In this document: piece after piece, positions 34,190 through 42,435 of the stretch
How the letters are laid out: the number at the start of each line of letters is the position of its first letter
Numbering within the stretch: position 1 is the first letter of the stretch
Assembly: GCA_024644385.1 (NCBI GenBank)
Contig: JAHELB010000004.1
Span: forward strand, 1 to 61,413
Source of the DNA: Nitrosopumilaceae archaeon
GTDB lineage: Archaea > Thermoproteota > Nitrososphaeria > Nitrososphaerales > Nitrosopumilaceae
DNA length: 61,413 bases
Direction of reading: 5' to 3'
Position numbers and translations under genes: made by a program
The notes under the pieces: model-generated
Databases searched by the model: none
Seen by the model: the letters and a program-made list of their open reading frames with translations, nothing else
What the model was told of the DNA's origin: nothing

Positions 34190-34966
34190 ATGGAACTTTT
34201 AGTGGCATATCAAGACGACCCAGCCGGAAATAATATGGCCCAATTCCTTTCTAAAAAATTGAGAAAAGAAGGTGAAATTTTTCATGGTAAGAAATATGAT
34301 CTTCTAATTATCCCTACTCCTGCAATTTCTGCAGATTGGTTAGAAGAAAAATATGACTATGATGGATTTATTTTTCTCTCCAAACATGCAGCAGAATCTG
34401 GAGTTTTGGCTTTAACCTGCCATAGTACTGGAAATTTTTCAGAAGCAAAATTTGGGGGGAAAAATAGACAAATTGCCATACCTCATCCCGATATCCAAAA
34501 GAAATATCTTCAAACTCTTTGGGAAAATAAATCCCAATTTCTTGATTTTCAAATTACTATCGAGGCCACCCATCATGGACCAACAGCTCTGAATAAACCA
34601 ACTATTTTCATAGAAGTTGGAACCAGTGTAAAACAATGGAATGATGTTTCTTTATGCACCTCTATAGCAACCTTAGTTGACCGAGTACTTTCTGAACCTA
34701 TTCCTATTTGCCCCACGGCTATATGTTTTGGGGGAACACATTATCCTGAAAAATTTACCCAAGAATTACTTAATGGTAAATTTGGATTAGGAACCGTAAT
34801 TCCTAAACATGCATTAGATTCAGTGGATGAAAAATTGTTTTTCCATATTTTAGAGAGAAACAGAAGAGCAAAAACTGCCCTCTTGGATTGGGGAAGTATG
34901 GGACCAAACAAAAAAAGAATAGTTGATTTGTTGGGACAAACTGACCTTGATATAATAAAATTATGA
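34190..34966 (+). CDS. dtdA: D-aminoacyl-tRNA deacylase (DTD2/GEK1 type)
   Basis: 258-aa zinc-dependent hydrolase that removes D-amino acids from mischarged tRNAs; the archaeal and plant type unrelated to bacterial DTD. Signature segments: LSKHAAESGVLALTCHSTGNF, TIEATHHGPTAL (metal-site histidines), IFIEVGTSVKQW and CFGGTHYPEKFT. Length is near the family norm. It shares an ATGA stop/start overlap with the ogt gene, so both are on one message. In plants and archaea this enzyme also clears N-ethyl-D-aminoacyl adducts; that may explain pairing with an alkyl-damage gene. Confidence 0.92.
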   Translation: MELLVAYQDDPAGNNMAQFLSKKLRKEGEIFHGKKYDLLIIPTPAISADWLEEKYDYDGFIFLSKHAAESGVLALTCHSTGNFSEAKFGGKNRQIAIPHPDIQKKYLQTLWENKSQFLDFQITIEATHHGPTALNKPTIFIEVGTSVKQWNDVSLCTSIATLVDRVLSEPIPICPTAICFGGTHYPEKFTQELLNGKFGLGTVIPKHALDSVDEKLFFHILERNRRAKTALLDWGSMGPNKKRIVDLLGQTDLDIIKL

Positions 34967-35262
34967 ACCTTGAAAAAAAATTGTACAAGAAATTATTAGA
35001 AGTACCAGAAGGAAAAATAACAACTTATGGTGATTTAGCAAAGGCGGTAGGTTTTACTAACGGCCAGCGAGTAGTTGGAAAAATAATGAACAAAAATCCT
35101 TTCCCGGTAATTATCCCCTGCCATCGGGTTGTAAAATCAGACGGCAAAGTAGGTGGATATGCATTTGGTGAAGAGATTAAAATCAACATGCTAAAAAAAG
35201 AAGGAATAAAAATTAAGAATGGTAAAATTCAGAATTGGAACGAAATAATTTATCGGTTTTAG
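34963..35262 (+). CDS. ogt: Methylated-DNA-protein cysteine methyltransferase, minimal
   Basis: 99-aa DNA alkyl-transfer domain. It has the helix-turn-helix YGDLAKAVGFTNGQRVVGKIM with the arginine finger, and the active site IPCHRVVKSDGKVGGYAFG (Cys53, PCHR). The active cysteine is present, so it is not an ATL-type inactive homologue. The N-terminal ribonuclease-H-like domain of typical Ogt/MGMT is missing, as in some small archaeal enzymes. Overlaps dtdA by 4 bp and converges with L19e by 4 bp. Confidence 0.9.
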   Translation: MNLEKKLYKKLLEVPEGKITTYGDLAKAVGFTNGQRVVGKIMNKNPFPVIIPCHRVVKSDGKVGGYAFGEEIKINMLKKEGIKIKNGKIQNWNEIIYRF

Positions 35263-35720
35263 GAGGTTCTTTTCGAAATAATCTCTTCCATCAATAATCT
35301 CAAGTGAGCTCTGTTTCTTACTGTATTTCCGCCTACTTTTTTGTAAAGAGACCAAAACTCTGGATTTGTAATTTCTTTTCTATCTTTTGCAATTTTTAGT
35401 AATCTTCTTAAAGCGCGAACCTTTGCCACGTAGATTTCTTTTTTGCCCACACGAGCACCTTTCCTACCTTGTTTGGATCCCTGCCCTGTTCCTCTTTTAT
35501 TTTTCTGGTTTTTCTTTTCTTGAGCCCTTCCTCTAGAAGTTCCAGTAAATGATTTTATTTGAATTGTGTTAGCGGTAATTAAACTACGAATATTCTCTCG
35601 TGTGATTGCATCTGCTACATCATCAAGATGGTCTGAATCAAATTTTATTCTATGAACTCCAACACCTGTTACCCTTGCCGCTAACTGTTTTTTAGCTCTA
35701 AGATTTACTACCACTTGCAC
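35259..35720 (-). CDS. rpl19e: Ribosomal protein L19e (eL19)
   Basis: Archaeal/eukaryal large-subunit protein, 153 aa, strongly basic. Typical segments: VNLRAKKQLAARVTGVGVHRIKFD and the basic stretch KKNQKNKRGTGQGSKQGRKGARVGKKE, then WVAKVRALRR-like (here YVAKVRALRRLLK) and the C-terminal helix. The start is given as GTG 35720, overlapping L32e by 23 bp; a slightly later GTG/GTA-region start at VNLRAK is possible. L32e-L19e is half of the conserved spc-type order, normally followed by L18. Confidence 0.95.
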   Translation of the reverse strand: MQVVVNLRAKKQLAARVTGVGVHRIKFDSDHLDDVADAITRENIRSLITANTIQIKSFTGTSRGRAQEKKNQKNKRGTGQGSKQGRKGARVGKKEIYVAKVRALRRLLKIAKDRKEITNPEFWSLYKKVGGNTVRNRAHLRLLMEEIISKRTS

Positions 35721-36102
35721 TCACTCTTGCGTTAAAAATTTTGAATTTTTTTTCCACAGCTTTTTCAATTATCTTTTTTCTTTTTCTCGTTCCAAGACTA
35801 TGCCCAAATCTTATTCCGTCTTTTTGTGGGTTTAGTTTATCTAAATCTTCAATTGTAAAAATCAAATTATCTGTGTATCCTGAAGGATGAAGGCCTCTAG
35901 ATTCCTTTGGTCCTCCATAACCAACTTTTACCAGTCCTGGCCTACCGCGACTCTTTTGTTTTCTTTGATGATGGTCAACTCCTTTTGGTTTTCTCCACGT
36001 TGATTCTAATCGTTTGTAACGCCAACTTTCAGGTCTTTTAAAGTCTGGATTGTGTTCCTTTACTTCTTCTCTTTTTGCTAAAAGATCTTTATTGATCGGC
36101 AT
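35698..36102 (-). CDS. rpl32e: Ribosomal protein L32e (eL32)
   Basis: Large-subunit protein, 134 aa from the chosen ATG. Family core: RPESWRYKRLESTWRKPKGVDHHQRKQ, then GYGGPKESRGLHPSGY. ATG 36102 (MPINKDLLAKREEV) is chosen over an in-frame ATG at 36156, because the upstream codons are hydrophobic and untypical and because the TATA-like cgtatttatgta element (minus strand, about 36121-36133) lies 25 nt ahead. Forms an operon with L19e. Confidence 0.94.
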   Translation of the reverse strand: MPINKDLLAKREEVKEHNPDFKRPESWRYKRLESTWRKPKGVDHHQRKQKSRGRPGLVKVGYGGPKESRGLHPSGYTDNLIFTIEDLDKLNPQKDGIRFGHSLGTRKRKKIIEKAVEKKFKIFNARVSASGSKS

Positions 36103-36255
36103 TAGAAAGAGTTTCGAAATTTTACATAAATACGTTCCTAGACTAAAAAATACCAAACCAGAAGAAAGAGATAATAAGGAAATTTAAGGCGGATCGAAAT
36201 ATCTCATGATTGTACCTGGGATTGACAAAATTACTTTTTTTGGAGATTACTACAA

Positions 36256-37857
36256 TTGACCGATGCCATTGGTCCTTGTCTAAATGAAAAATTCTTGTCC
36301 CAAATACGTGAATTTGGAATATTTCCTTCAACGGTTTTCAGAAATCTAGATCCGGACAATTTAGTTGAAAAAGCAGTAAAACGAAACGAAGGGGTGGTAA
36401 ACTCAACTGGGTCCCTGTCCGTTAATACTGGGAAATATACAGGAAGATCCCCCGATGACAGGTTTATCGTATTAGACGAGGAAACTCGAGATACTATTGA
36501 TTGGGGTAAAATTAACCACCAGTTTCCTCCTGAAAAATTCAAAGCAATTCTTGAAAAGATGAAAAATTTTGTAAATAACAAAGAACTTTATGTTTTTGAT
36601 GGATTTGTTGGAGCAGACCCAGAAACACGCTTACCTATTAGAGTGATTAATGATCATGCATGGCAAAACCTCTTTGCACGACAACTTTTCATTAGACCTT
36701 CAAAAGAGGAATTGGAGAAGCACACCCCTGAATTTACAGTGATGTGTATCAACGAATTTGAGGCAATACCTGATATTGACGGAACTAGATCAAATGTTTT
36801 CATCATAATTGATTTGACTAGAAAAATTGTATTGATTGGGGGAACAAATTATGCAGGAGAAATGAAAAAATCAATGTTTGGAGTCATGAATTTTTTATTG
36901 CCAGGTCGTGGAATCTTTCCCATGCATTGTTCTGCAAATATAGGAAAAAATAACGACACTGCATTATTCTTTGGATTATCCGGTACAGGAAAAACCACCT
37001 TATCTGCTGATCCAAATCGAAATTTGATTGGTGATGATGAACATGGATGGTCTGACCATGGAACATTTAATTTTGAAGGTGGGTGTTACGCCAAATGTAT
37101 AAATCTTAGTGAAGATGCCGAACCAGAAATTTGGAACGCGATTAAAACTGGTGCAGTTTTAGAAAATGTGGTATTAAATAATGGAAAACCCGATTATGAT
37201 GATAATGCATTAACTGAAAACACTCGAGTTGCATATCCATTAGACTACATCCCCGGGGCTGTTATTCCAAGTGTCGGTGGCCATCCAAAAGTTATTGTTT
37301 TTCTTACCGCTGATGCATTGGGCGTGTTACCTCCGATTTCAAGATTAACAAAAGAAGGAGCAATGTACCATTTTATGTCAGGATACACCAGCAAGTTGGC
37401 AGGAACTGAGAGAGGTATAAAAGAACCAAAATCTGTATTTTCTGAATGTTTTGGGGCTCCTTTTATGCCTAGACCTGCAGCAGTGTATGCAAAACTCTTA
37501 GGCGAAAAAATTAACAGGCATAACACCACTGTGTATTTAATTAATACTGGATGGTCTGGTGGCCCTTATGGTATTGGCGAAAGAATCAAAATAAAATATA
37601 GCCGCGCAATGATCACTGCAGCATTGGCTGGAGACCTAGATAAAGTAGAATATAGACGTGATGAATTATTTAATCTTGATATACCAACATTAGTGGATAA
37701 CGTTCCAGTAGAAATTTTAGATCCTAAACACACTTGGACCGATAAAAATGCCTATGATAATTCTGCCAAAAATCTTTGTAAAATGTTTATAGAAAATTTT
37801 GAAAAATTTCGTGATGTTTCACCCGAAATAAAAAAAGCTGGACCTAAACTTGCATAG
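36256..37857 (+). CDS. pckA: Phosphoenolpyruvate carboxykinase (ATP)
   Basis: ATP-dependent PEPCK interconverting oxaloacetate and PEP, 533 aa, full length. Motifs: RSPDDRF, FHINFTR-equivalent region, the kinase-1a P-loop GLSGTGKTTLSADP (about 240-253), the metal site LIGDDEHGW, and the adenine-binding NTGWSGGPYGIGERI. Start TTG 36256. It supplies PEP for gluconeogenesis from the C4 pool, consistent with autotrophic growth by the 3-hydroxypropionate/4-hydroxybutyrate cycle as known in thaumarchaea. The 3' end overlaps the convergent subtilase gene by 14 bp. Confidence 0.97.
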   Translation: MTDAIGPCLNEKFLSQIREFGIFPSTVFRNLDPDNLVEKAVKRNEGVVNSTGSLSVNTGKYTGRSPDDRFIVLDEETRDTIDWGKINHQFPPEKFKAILEKMKNFVNNKELYVFDGFVGADPETRLPIRVINDHAWQNLFARQLFIRPSKEELEKHTPEFTVMCINEFEAIPDIDGTRSNVFIIIDLTRKIVLIGGTNYAGEMKKSMFGVMNFLLPGRGIFPMHCSANIGKNNDTALFFGLSGTGKTTLSADPNRNLIGDDEHGWSDHGTFNFEGGCYAKCINLSEDAEPEIWNAIKTGAVLENVVLNNGKPDYDDNALTENTRVAYPLDYIPGAVIPSVGGHPKVIVFLTADALGVLPPISRLTKEGAMYHFMSGYTSKLAGTERGIKEPKSVFSECFGAPFMPRPAAVYAKLLGEKINRHNTTVYLINTGWSGGPYGIGERIKIKYSRAMITAALAGDLDKVEYRRDELFNLDIPTLVDNVPVEILDPKHTWTDKNAYDNSAKNLCKMFIENFEKFRDVSPEIKKAGPKLA

Positions 37858-39919
37858 TTTTTGGTTTTTTAATATATCTTACACCGACCAATCCAACAAA
37901 TACCATTATTGCAATAATTATCCCAATCTGTTTTTCTGGGAGATCAAAAAATTTCAAAGGTTTGGGAGTACCTGGTAACACAGAATTAACTTCTATAGTT
38001 TTAAAAGCATTAAAGGACTCTTCTCCAACTCTTATTTTTGCTTCCACCCAATATTCACCATTTTCAAACACATTTACGACAGCAGATTTGGTTGGTGAAG
38101 CTGAAATAATTTCGACAGTACCATCTTTGCTATTTGTCACAGCGATTTTTGTAAAAATCCATGGTTCAGGATGAGATATTTCGAAATTCAGTCTTCCGTT
38201 TTCTTGGGAAACTGAAATAGATCCTTGTGTATAATGTAATAAAAACGGAATAACGTATCTATTATCATTTTGCGTTATGAATATTTTCCCTTCATGATCT
38301 CCGTAGTGATCTCCTTGAACTTTCATTATAATTTGCAAATTTTTCCCTTCCAGAAAATGAGAGATTTGAATAAATTCTGGTACCACAGAGGTAACTTTGA
38401 TATCTTCCAAGGACCCAATAAGTGACTTTAATTCCAACACTTGTTTTCCAACAGGATCATCTGAGGAAATGTTAAGAATAAAATTAGCAGGTTGAATGAC
38501 TAAAGTTGCATCAAATGCTCTTGCAATATTTAATCGTCCTGACCCTGCATCATTGATAGAAAATTCTTGACCATATGCATCTGATACAGGCTCAGCTGTA
38601 GTGAGTAGAAGTGATTTTATTTCGTGATGATGAATTCCATGGTTCTTTTGAATCATTAATGCTGCTGCCCCGCTAACGTGTGGTGCAGCATAACTAGTGC
38701 CACTTGTAAAATTATATCCACCATTATTTTGAGTGGTGTTAATGTATGCACCCGGAGCTACCATATCTGGTTTTATGTAAAAAGGGGAAACAGGCCCTCT
38801 TGAGCTAAAATGTGCAACAAAATCTGGATTGAAAAACAGATGAAGACTAGCAAAATTTTCATCTTTTATTGTTTCCTTTATTTCTAAACCTTTTTCCCTA
38901 TCAATTGACACTACTGGAATTCTAGGTTGATATCCAGGTTCAACAAATTCATGTGTTAATTCGCCCAAAAAAATTCCAGGTTCATTATTATAAACTATCA
39001 GTGCACTTGCGCCTGCATCTGCAGAATTTTGTTCTTTTATTGAAAAATAAAGTAATTCTCCTTCGATATTACTGCCTCGTTCTACTAAGAGAATCGAATC
39101 TGTTGCATTGATTCCTGCAAGGTCATTTACTTTTCCATAACCTCCAAACTTAATTGGACCTTCTATTGGTTTTTCAAGTTGGAATGAACCAACCATTGGA
39201 ATAACTGTATATGGTTTTTCGTTGACTTCCAAGGTTGCCACCAGACTCGAAGTTAAATTATTGTAAGTGGCCCCAACAGTGACTGATCCATAATTTTTCC
39301 CTGGACTTCCTATTGTTCCAATTCCAGGACCATCATTTCCAGCAGCTGTTACTACAAAGATTTCTTTTTCTAATGCTTTGGTAACAGCGCTTTCAATCTT
39401 TGCATTTGTTTTATTCACACCAAGAGAAATGTTAATGATGTCGGCATTATCTTCTATTGCTTTTTCAATTGCCTTGATAATAAAATCAGAAGATACCGCT
39501 TTTCCATCTTCTGACACCTTATAAGCTAAAATTTTAGCTTTGGGAGCAACTCCTTTTACTTTTCCATCTGCCGCTATTACTCCAGCAACTTGGGTTCCAT
39601 GACCATTATTATCTAGGGGTAATTCATCCTCTTTAACAAAATTGAATCCACCAATTACCTTTCCTTCTGGACCCCAACCCAAAAGGTCTGGGTGGTTAAA
39701 ATCAACCCCTGTATCTATAACTGCAATCGTTACCCCCTCCCCGGTTATTCCCTCGGATCTCGGAATTTCTGTACCTACAAAGGGAATACTTTTTTCAAGA
39801 TACACCTTAGATGCTTCATCTCCATTAAATAATTCCTCCAGAATAAATGAGGAAGATAAAAAAATAATTACTAACAAAATTATTCTGATCTTCACAAATT
39901 TCTTAGTATTTTCTAGCAA
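37844..39919 (-). CDS. Membrane-anchored subtilisin-family protease with PA domain
   Basis: 691-aa S8 peptidase on the cell surface. N-terminal hydrophobic segment (residues 10-26), catalytic Asp in VIDTGVDFNHPDL (D69), His in NNGHGTQVAG (H107), Ser in TSGTSYAAPHVSG (near 410). Between His and Ser lies a protease-associated insertion (about 225-370; LVERGSNIEGELLYF, ADAGASALIVYN). A C-terminal beta region precedes one membrane helix (about 667-684) and a basic tail (RYIKKPKTMQV). Only some 20 residues separate the signal from the catalytic domain, so there is no classic I9 propeptide. Role in surface protein turnover or maturation is inferred. Confidence 0.9.
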   Translation of the reverse strand: MLENTKKFVKIRIILLVIIFLSSSFILEELFNGDEASKVYLEKSIPFVGTEIPRSEGITGEGVTIAVIDTGVDFNHPDLLGWGPEGKVIGGFNFVKEDELPLDNNGHGTQVAGVIAADGKVKGVAPKAKILAYKVSEDGKAVSSDFIIKAIEKAIEDNADIINISLGVNKTNAKIESAVTKALEKEIFVVTAAGNDGPGIGTIGSPGKNYGSVTVGATYNNLTSSLVATLEVNEKPYTVIPMVGSFQLEKPIEGPIKFGGYGKVNDLAGINATDSILLVERGSNIEGELLYFSIKEQNSADAGASALIVYNNEPGIFLGELTHEFVEPGYQPRIPVVSIDREKGLEIKETIKDENFASLHLFFNPDFVAHFSSRGPVSPFYIKPDMVAPGAYINTTQNNGGYNFTSGTSYAAPHVSGAAALMIQKNHGIHHHEIKSLLLTTAEPVSDAYGQEFSINDAGSGRLNIARAFDATLVIQPANFILNISSDDPVGKQVLELKSLIGSLEDIKVTSVVPEFIQISHFLEGKNLQIIMKVQGDHYGDHEGKIFITQNDNRYVIPFLLHYTQGSISVSQENGRLNFEISHPEPWIFTKIAVTNSKDGTVEIISASPTKSAVVNVFENGEYWVEAKIRVGEESFNAFKTIEVNSVLPGTPKPLKFFDLPEKQIGIIIAIMVFVGLVGVRYIKKPKTMQV

Positions 39920-39944
39920 GTAAAAACCAATTGGCTAGTAAAAC

Positions 39945-39953
39945 AATAAATGG
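39945..39953 (+). promoter_or_regulatory. TATA-like element of superoxide dismutase
   Basis: aataaatgg centred about 26 nt before ATG 39975. It supports a leaderless start at 39975 rather than TTG 39966. Confidence 0.45.
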
Positions 39954-39974
39954 AATAACTTACGCTTGGATTAC

Positions 39975-40595
39975 ATGGGAAAATACACTCTTCCAAAAAT
40001 GCCATATGCTTATGATGCATTAGAACCTCATATTGATGCCAAAACAATGGAGATTCATCACACAAAGCACCATCAAGCATACACCGATAAATTAAATGCG
40101 GCACTAGAAACTTGTTCTCAGGAAATTCAAGATAAAGATATTTTGGATATTTTATCTGATCTTAAACAAGTTCCTGAGGATAAAAGAGGAGCCGTTAATT
40201 TTAATGGTGGTGGTTATGATAACCATAGGTTATTTTGGAACAACATGAAGGCAAACGGAGGAGGAGAACCAGGAGGATCGGTTGCTGATGCAATTAATGA
40301 TTCATTTGGAAGCTTTTCTGACTTCAAAGAGAAATTTTCATCTACTTCTGCAGTAATTCAAGGAAGTGGTTGGGGATGGCTAGTATTCAATCCTTCTTCA
40401 GGAAAAGTTGAGTATAAAGCAATGCCAAACCAAACCAGTCCAAGAACAGAAGGGTTGGTTCCTCTCTTGGGATTAGATGTTTGGGAACATGCATACTATC
40501 TAAAATATCAGAACAAGAGACCAGATTATATTGCATCCTGGTGGAATTTAGTAAACTGGGATGAAGTAGAAGACAGATTCTCAAAAGCAAAATAA
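39975..40595 (+). CDS. sod: Superoxide dismutase, Fe/Mn family
   Basis: Converts superoxide to oxygen and peroxide, 206 aa. All four metal ligands are visible: His in EIHHTKHHQAYTDKL (H27-type), His in NHRLFWNNM, Asp and His in GLDVWEHAYYLKY. The C-terminal RPDYIASWWNLVNWDEV is typical. Metal use (Fe or Mn) cannot be decided from the residues seen. Needed by an aerobic ammonia oxidiser. ATG 39975 (MGKYTLPKMPYAY) chosen because of the TATA spacing; the upstream TTG would add three residues. Confidence 0.96.
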   Translation: MGKYTLPKMPYAYDALEPHIDAKTMEIHHTKHHQAYTDKLNAALETCSQEIQDKDILDILSDLKQVPEDKRGAVNFNGGGYDNHRLFWNNMKANGGGEPGGSVADAINDSFGSFSDFKEKFSSTSAVIQGSGWGWLVFNPSSGKVEYKAMPNQTSPRTEGLVPLLGLDVWEHAYYLKYQNKRPDYIASWWNLVNWDEVEDRFSKAK

Positions 40596-40669
40596 AGTTC
40601 AATCTTTATTTTTTTATTTTCAATTTTTTATGAATCCATTTATAACCATCAAAAAATAATTTATTGCTG

Positions 40670-41095
40670 ATGAGTGAGGAAAAGGCACAACAATTAATGC
40701 AACAAATGCAAATGCTGGAGACATATTTTACAGATTTATCTCAAAGAGAAGGAACTCTTTACAACATTTTAAGAGAAGCAATAGGAGCCATACAATCCAT
40801 AAAATCTCTCAATCAAAAAACTGATTCGGAATCCTTAGTTCCTATTGGAATGGGAACTTTTGTTAAAACAAAAATATCTTCCAAAGACAAAATTGTATTA
40901 AATATTGGAGCAGGAATTTCTTTAGAAAAAGATTCAAACTCTGCAATAAATTATTTAGAGGCAAGAATTAAAGAAATTGAAGTTGCTATACAAGATACAT
41001 TAGCAAAAAAGAATGATGCTGCTGCACAATTAGAACAAGGAAAAAACCAAATCAATCAATTAATGCAAAGAGATTCACAAAAAGACTCCGGATAA
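40670..41095 (+). CDS. pfdA: Prefoldin alpha subunit
   Basis: Co-chaperone that hands unfolded proteins to the thermosome; 141 aa. Two long coiled coils (about 1-45: EEKAQQLMQQMQMLETYFT, and 95-138: LEARIKEIEVAIQDTLAKKN) flank the beta-hairpin region SLVPIGMGTFVKTKISSKDK with the family-typical LVPIG. ATG 40670 is favoured by the TATA-like atttataacc (40638-40647) about 27 nt upstream; TTG 40664 is less likely. FtsY follows after 5 bp, the usual archaeal pfdA-ftsY pair. Confidence 0.93.
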   Translation: MSEEKAQQLMQQMQMLETYFTDLSQREGTLYNILREAIGAIQSIKSLNQKTDSESLVPIGMGTFVKTKISSKDKIVLNIGAGISLEKDSNSAINYLEARIKEIEVAIQDTLAKKNDAAAQLEQGKNQINQLMQRDSQKDSG

Positions 41096-41100
41096 AAAAA

Positions 41101-42435
41101 ATGTTTGATAAACTTCGTAGCGCATTTTCAGACGCAACGAAAAGTCTAACAGAAAAGGAATTAAATGAAAAAGATATAGAAAATGTCTTATTTGAATTGG
41201 AAATTTCTCTACATGAATCAGATGTTGCAAGTGAGGTTATCGATAAAATAAAAAAGGATTTAAAAAATAGATTAATTGGAACCAAAGTAGATAAAAAGGA
41301 AATTGAAGAATTTGTAAAAGAAAGTCTTATTTCTACAATATCCTCCTTATTTGATTCTGCAGGAAAAATTGATATTTTTGAATTAATTGATGACAAAAAG
41401 AAATTAGGCCAACCATTTTTGATCTTATTTGTTGGCATTAATGGAACTGGTAAAACGACATCTCTAGCAAAGATGGCATATTTGTTACAACAGAAAAAAT
41501 ATTCTGTGGTCATAGCTGCGGCTGATACTTTTAGAGCTGGGGCCATTGAACAATTACGGGAGCATTCAAATCGGCTAAACCTAAAACTTGTAGCTCAGAA
41601 TTATAATTCTGATCCAGCAGCAGTCGCAAGGGATGCGGTTCTCTATGCAAAATCACACAAAGTAGATTGTGTATTAATAGATACTGCCGGTAGAATGCAA
41701 ACCAGCAAAAACTTGATGGAGCAAATAAGTAAAATAACTAAAGTAGTTCAACCTGATTTTAAAATTTTTGTAGGTGATTCTCTTGCAGGAAACGATACTG
41801 TAAATCAAGCAAAAGAATTTTTTGAACACGTAAAATTTGACGGAACCATATTAACAAAAAGTGATGCTGATGCTCGGGGTGGTGCTGCACTCTCTGTGGT
41901 CAAAATTACATCTACGCCAGTTCTTTATGTTGGAATTGGACAGGAATACCAAGATCTAAAATCGTTTGATAAGGAAACTTTCCTGAAAACTGTTTTCGGA
42001 CCAATAGAAAATATTAATTTAAAAAAATCTGAACCCACACCAGAACCCATACCAGAACCCACACCAGAACCAACACCAGAACCAACACCAGAACCCACAC
42101 CAGAACCAACACCAGAACCCACCCCAGAAACCGAATCGAACGATATTGTAGTTTCGTCTGATCCATTTGAAGGAATCTCCGATGATGACATTTCAAAGTA
42201 TTCTAAATTGTTTGATGTTAGACCTCCCGAAAATGATGGTGAGGCGATTGTATTGAGTAAAAAAATTAAAGAATGGATAAACAAGGGCAAACCTACAACT
42301 GAAAATATCCAGAATGAAAATTTTGAAGATAACTTACAAGAACAACATTCAAGTAAAATCAATAAACCAAAACCAGATAAAGAAGAAAATCAAACAAAAA
42401 AGAAAAGGGGAAGGTTCGGGTTATTTAGAAAATGA
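41101..42435 (+). CDS. ftsY: Signal recognition particle receptor FtsY with unusual C-terminal tail
   Basis: SRP receptor GTPase that docks ribosome-nascent chains at the membrane. The N domain (1-100) and G domain are complete by about residue 300: P-loop GINGTGKTTSLAKM (112-125), ADTFRAGAIEQL, VLIDTAGRMQ, TKSDADARGGAAL and GIGQEYQDL. In FtsY the G domain is normally the C-terminus and any acidic extension is N-terminal. Here about 145 further residues follow: a PEPT-type repeat (312-343), an acidic segment (SSDPFEGISDDDISKYSK), a helix (EAIVLSKKIKEWINKGK) and a basic end KKKRGRFGLFRK. The last part could bind lipid or rRNA; that is inference. It overlaps argF by 4 bp. Confidence 0.95.
   Translation: MFDKLRSAFSDATKSLTEKELNEKDIENVLFELEISLHESDVASEVIDKIKKDLKNRLIGTKVDKKEIEEFVKESLISTISSLFDSAGKIDIFELIDDKKKLGQPFLILFVGINGTGKTTSLAKMAYLLQQKKYSVVIAAADTFRAGAIEQLREHSNRLNLKLVAQNYNSDPAAVARDAVLYAKSHKVDCVLIDTAGRMQTSKNLMEQISKITKVVQPDFKIFVGDSLAGNDTVNQAKEFFEHVKFDGTILTKSDADARGGAALSVVKITSTPVLYVGIGQEYQDLKSFDKETFLKTVFGPIENINLKKSEPTPEPIPEPTPEPTPEPTPEPTPEPTPEPTPETESNDIVVSSDPFEGISDDDISKYSKLFDVRPPENDGEAIVLSKKIKEWINKGKPTTENIQNENFEDNLQEQHSSKINKPKPDKEENQTKKKRGRFGLFRK
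42034..42130 (+). repeat. 12-bp coding repeat (PEPT) in ftsY
   Basis: Tandem units close to gaacccacacca that code PEPT, about eight in-frame copies with one PEPI variant. The near-identical codons point to recent slippage; it forms an extended proline-rich linker between the GTPase and the C-terminal segment. Confidence 0.85.

Noticed and set aside
41925-42362. Minus-strand frame with GSGVGSGV repeats
   Set aside because: It is the complement of the PEPT repeat in ftsY; no promoter, no start context, no non-repeat homology.
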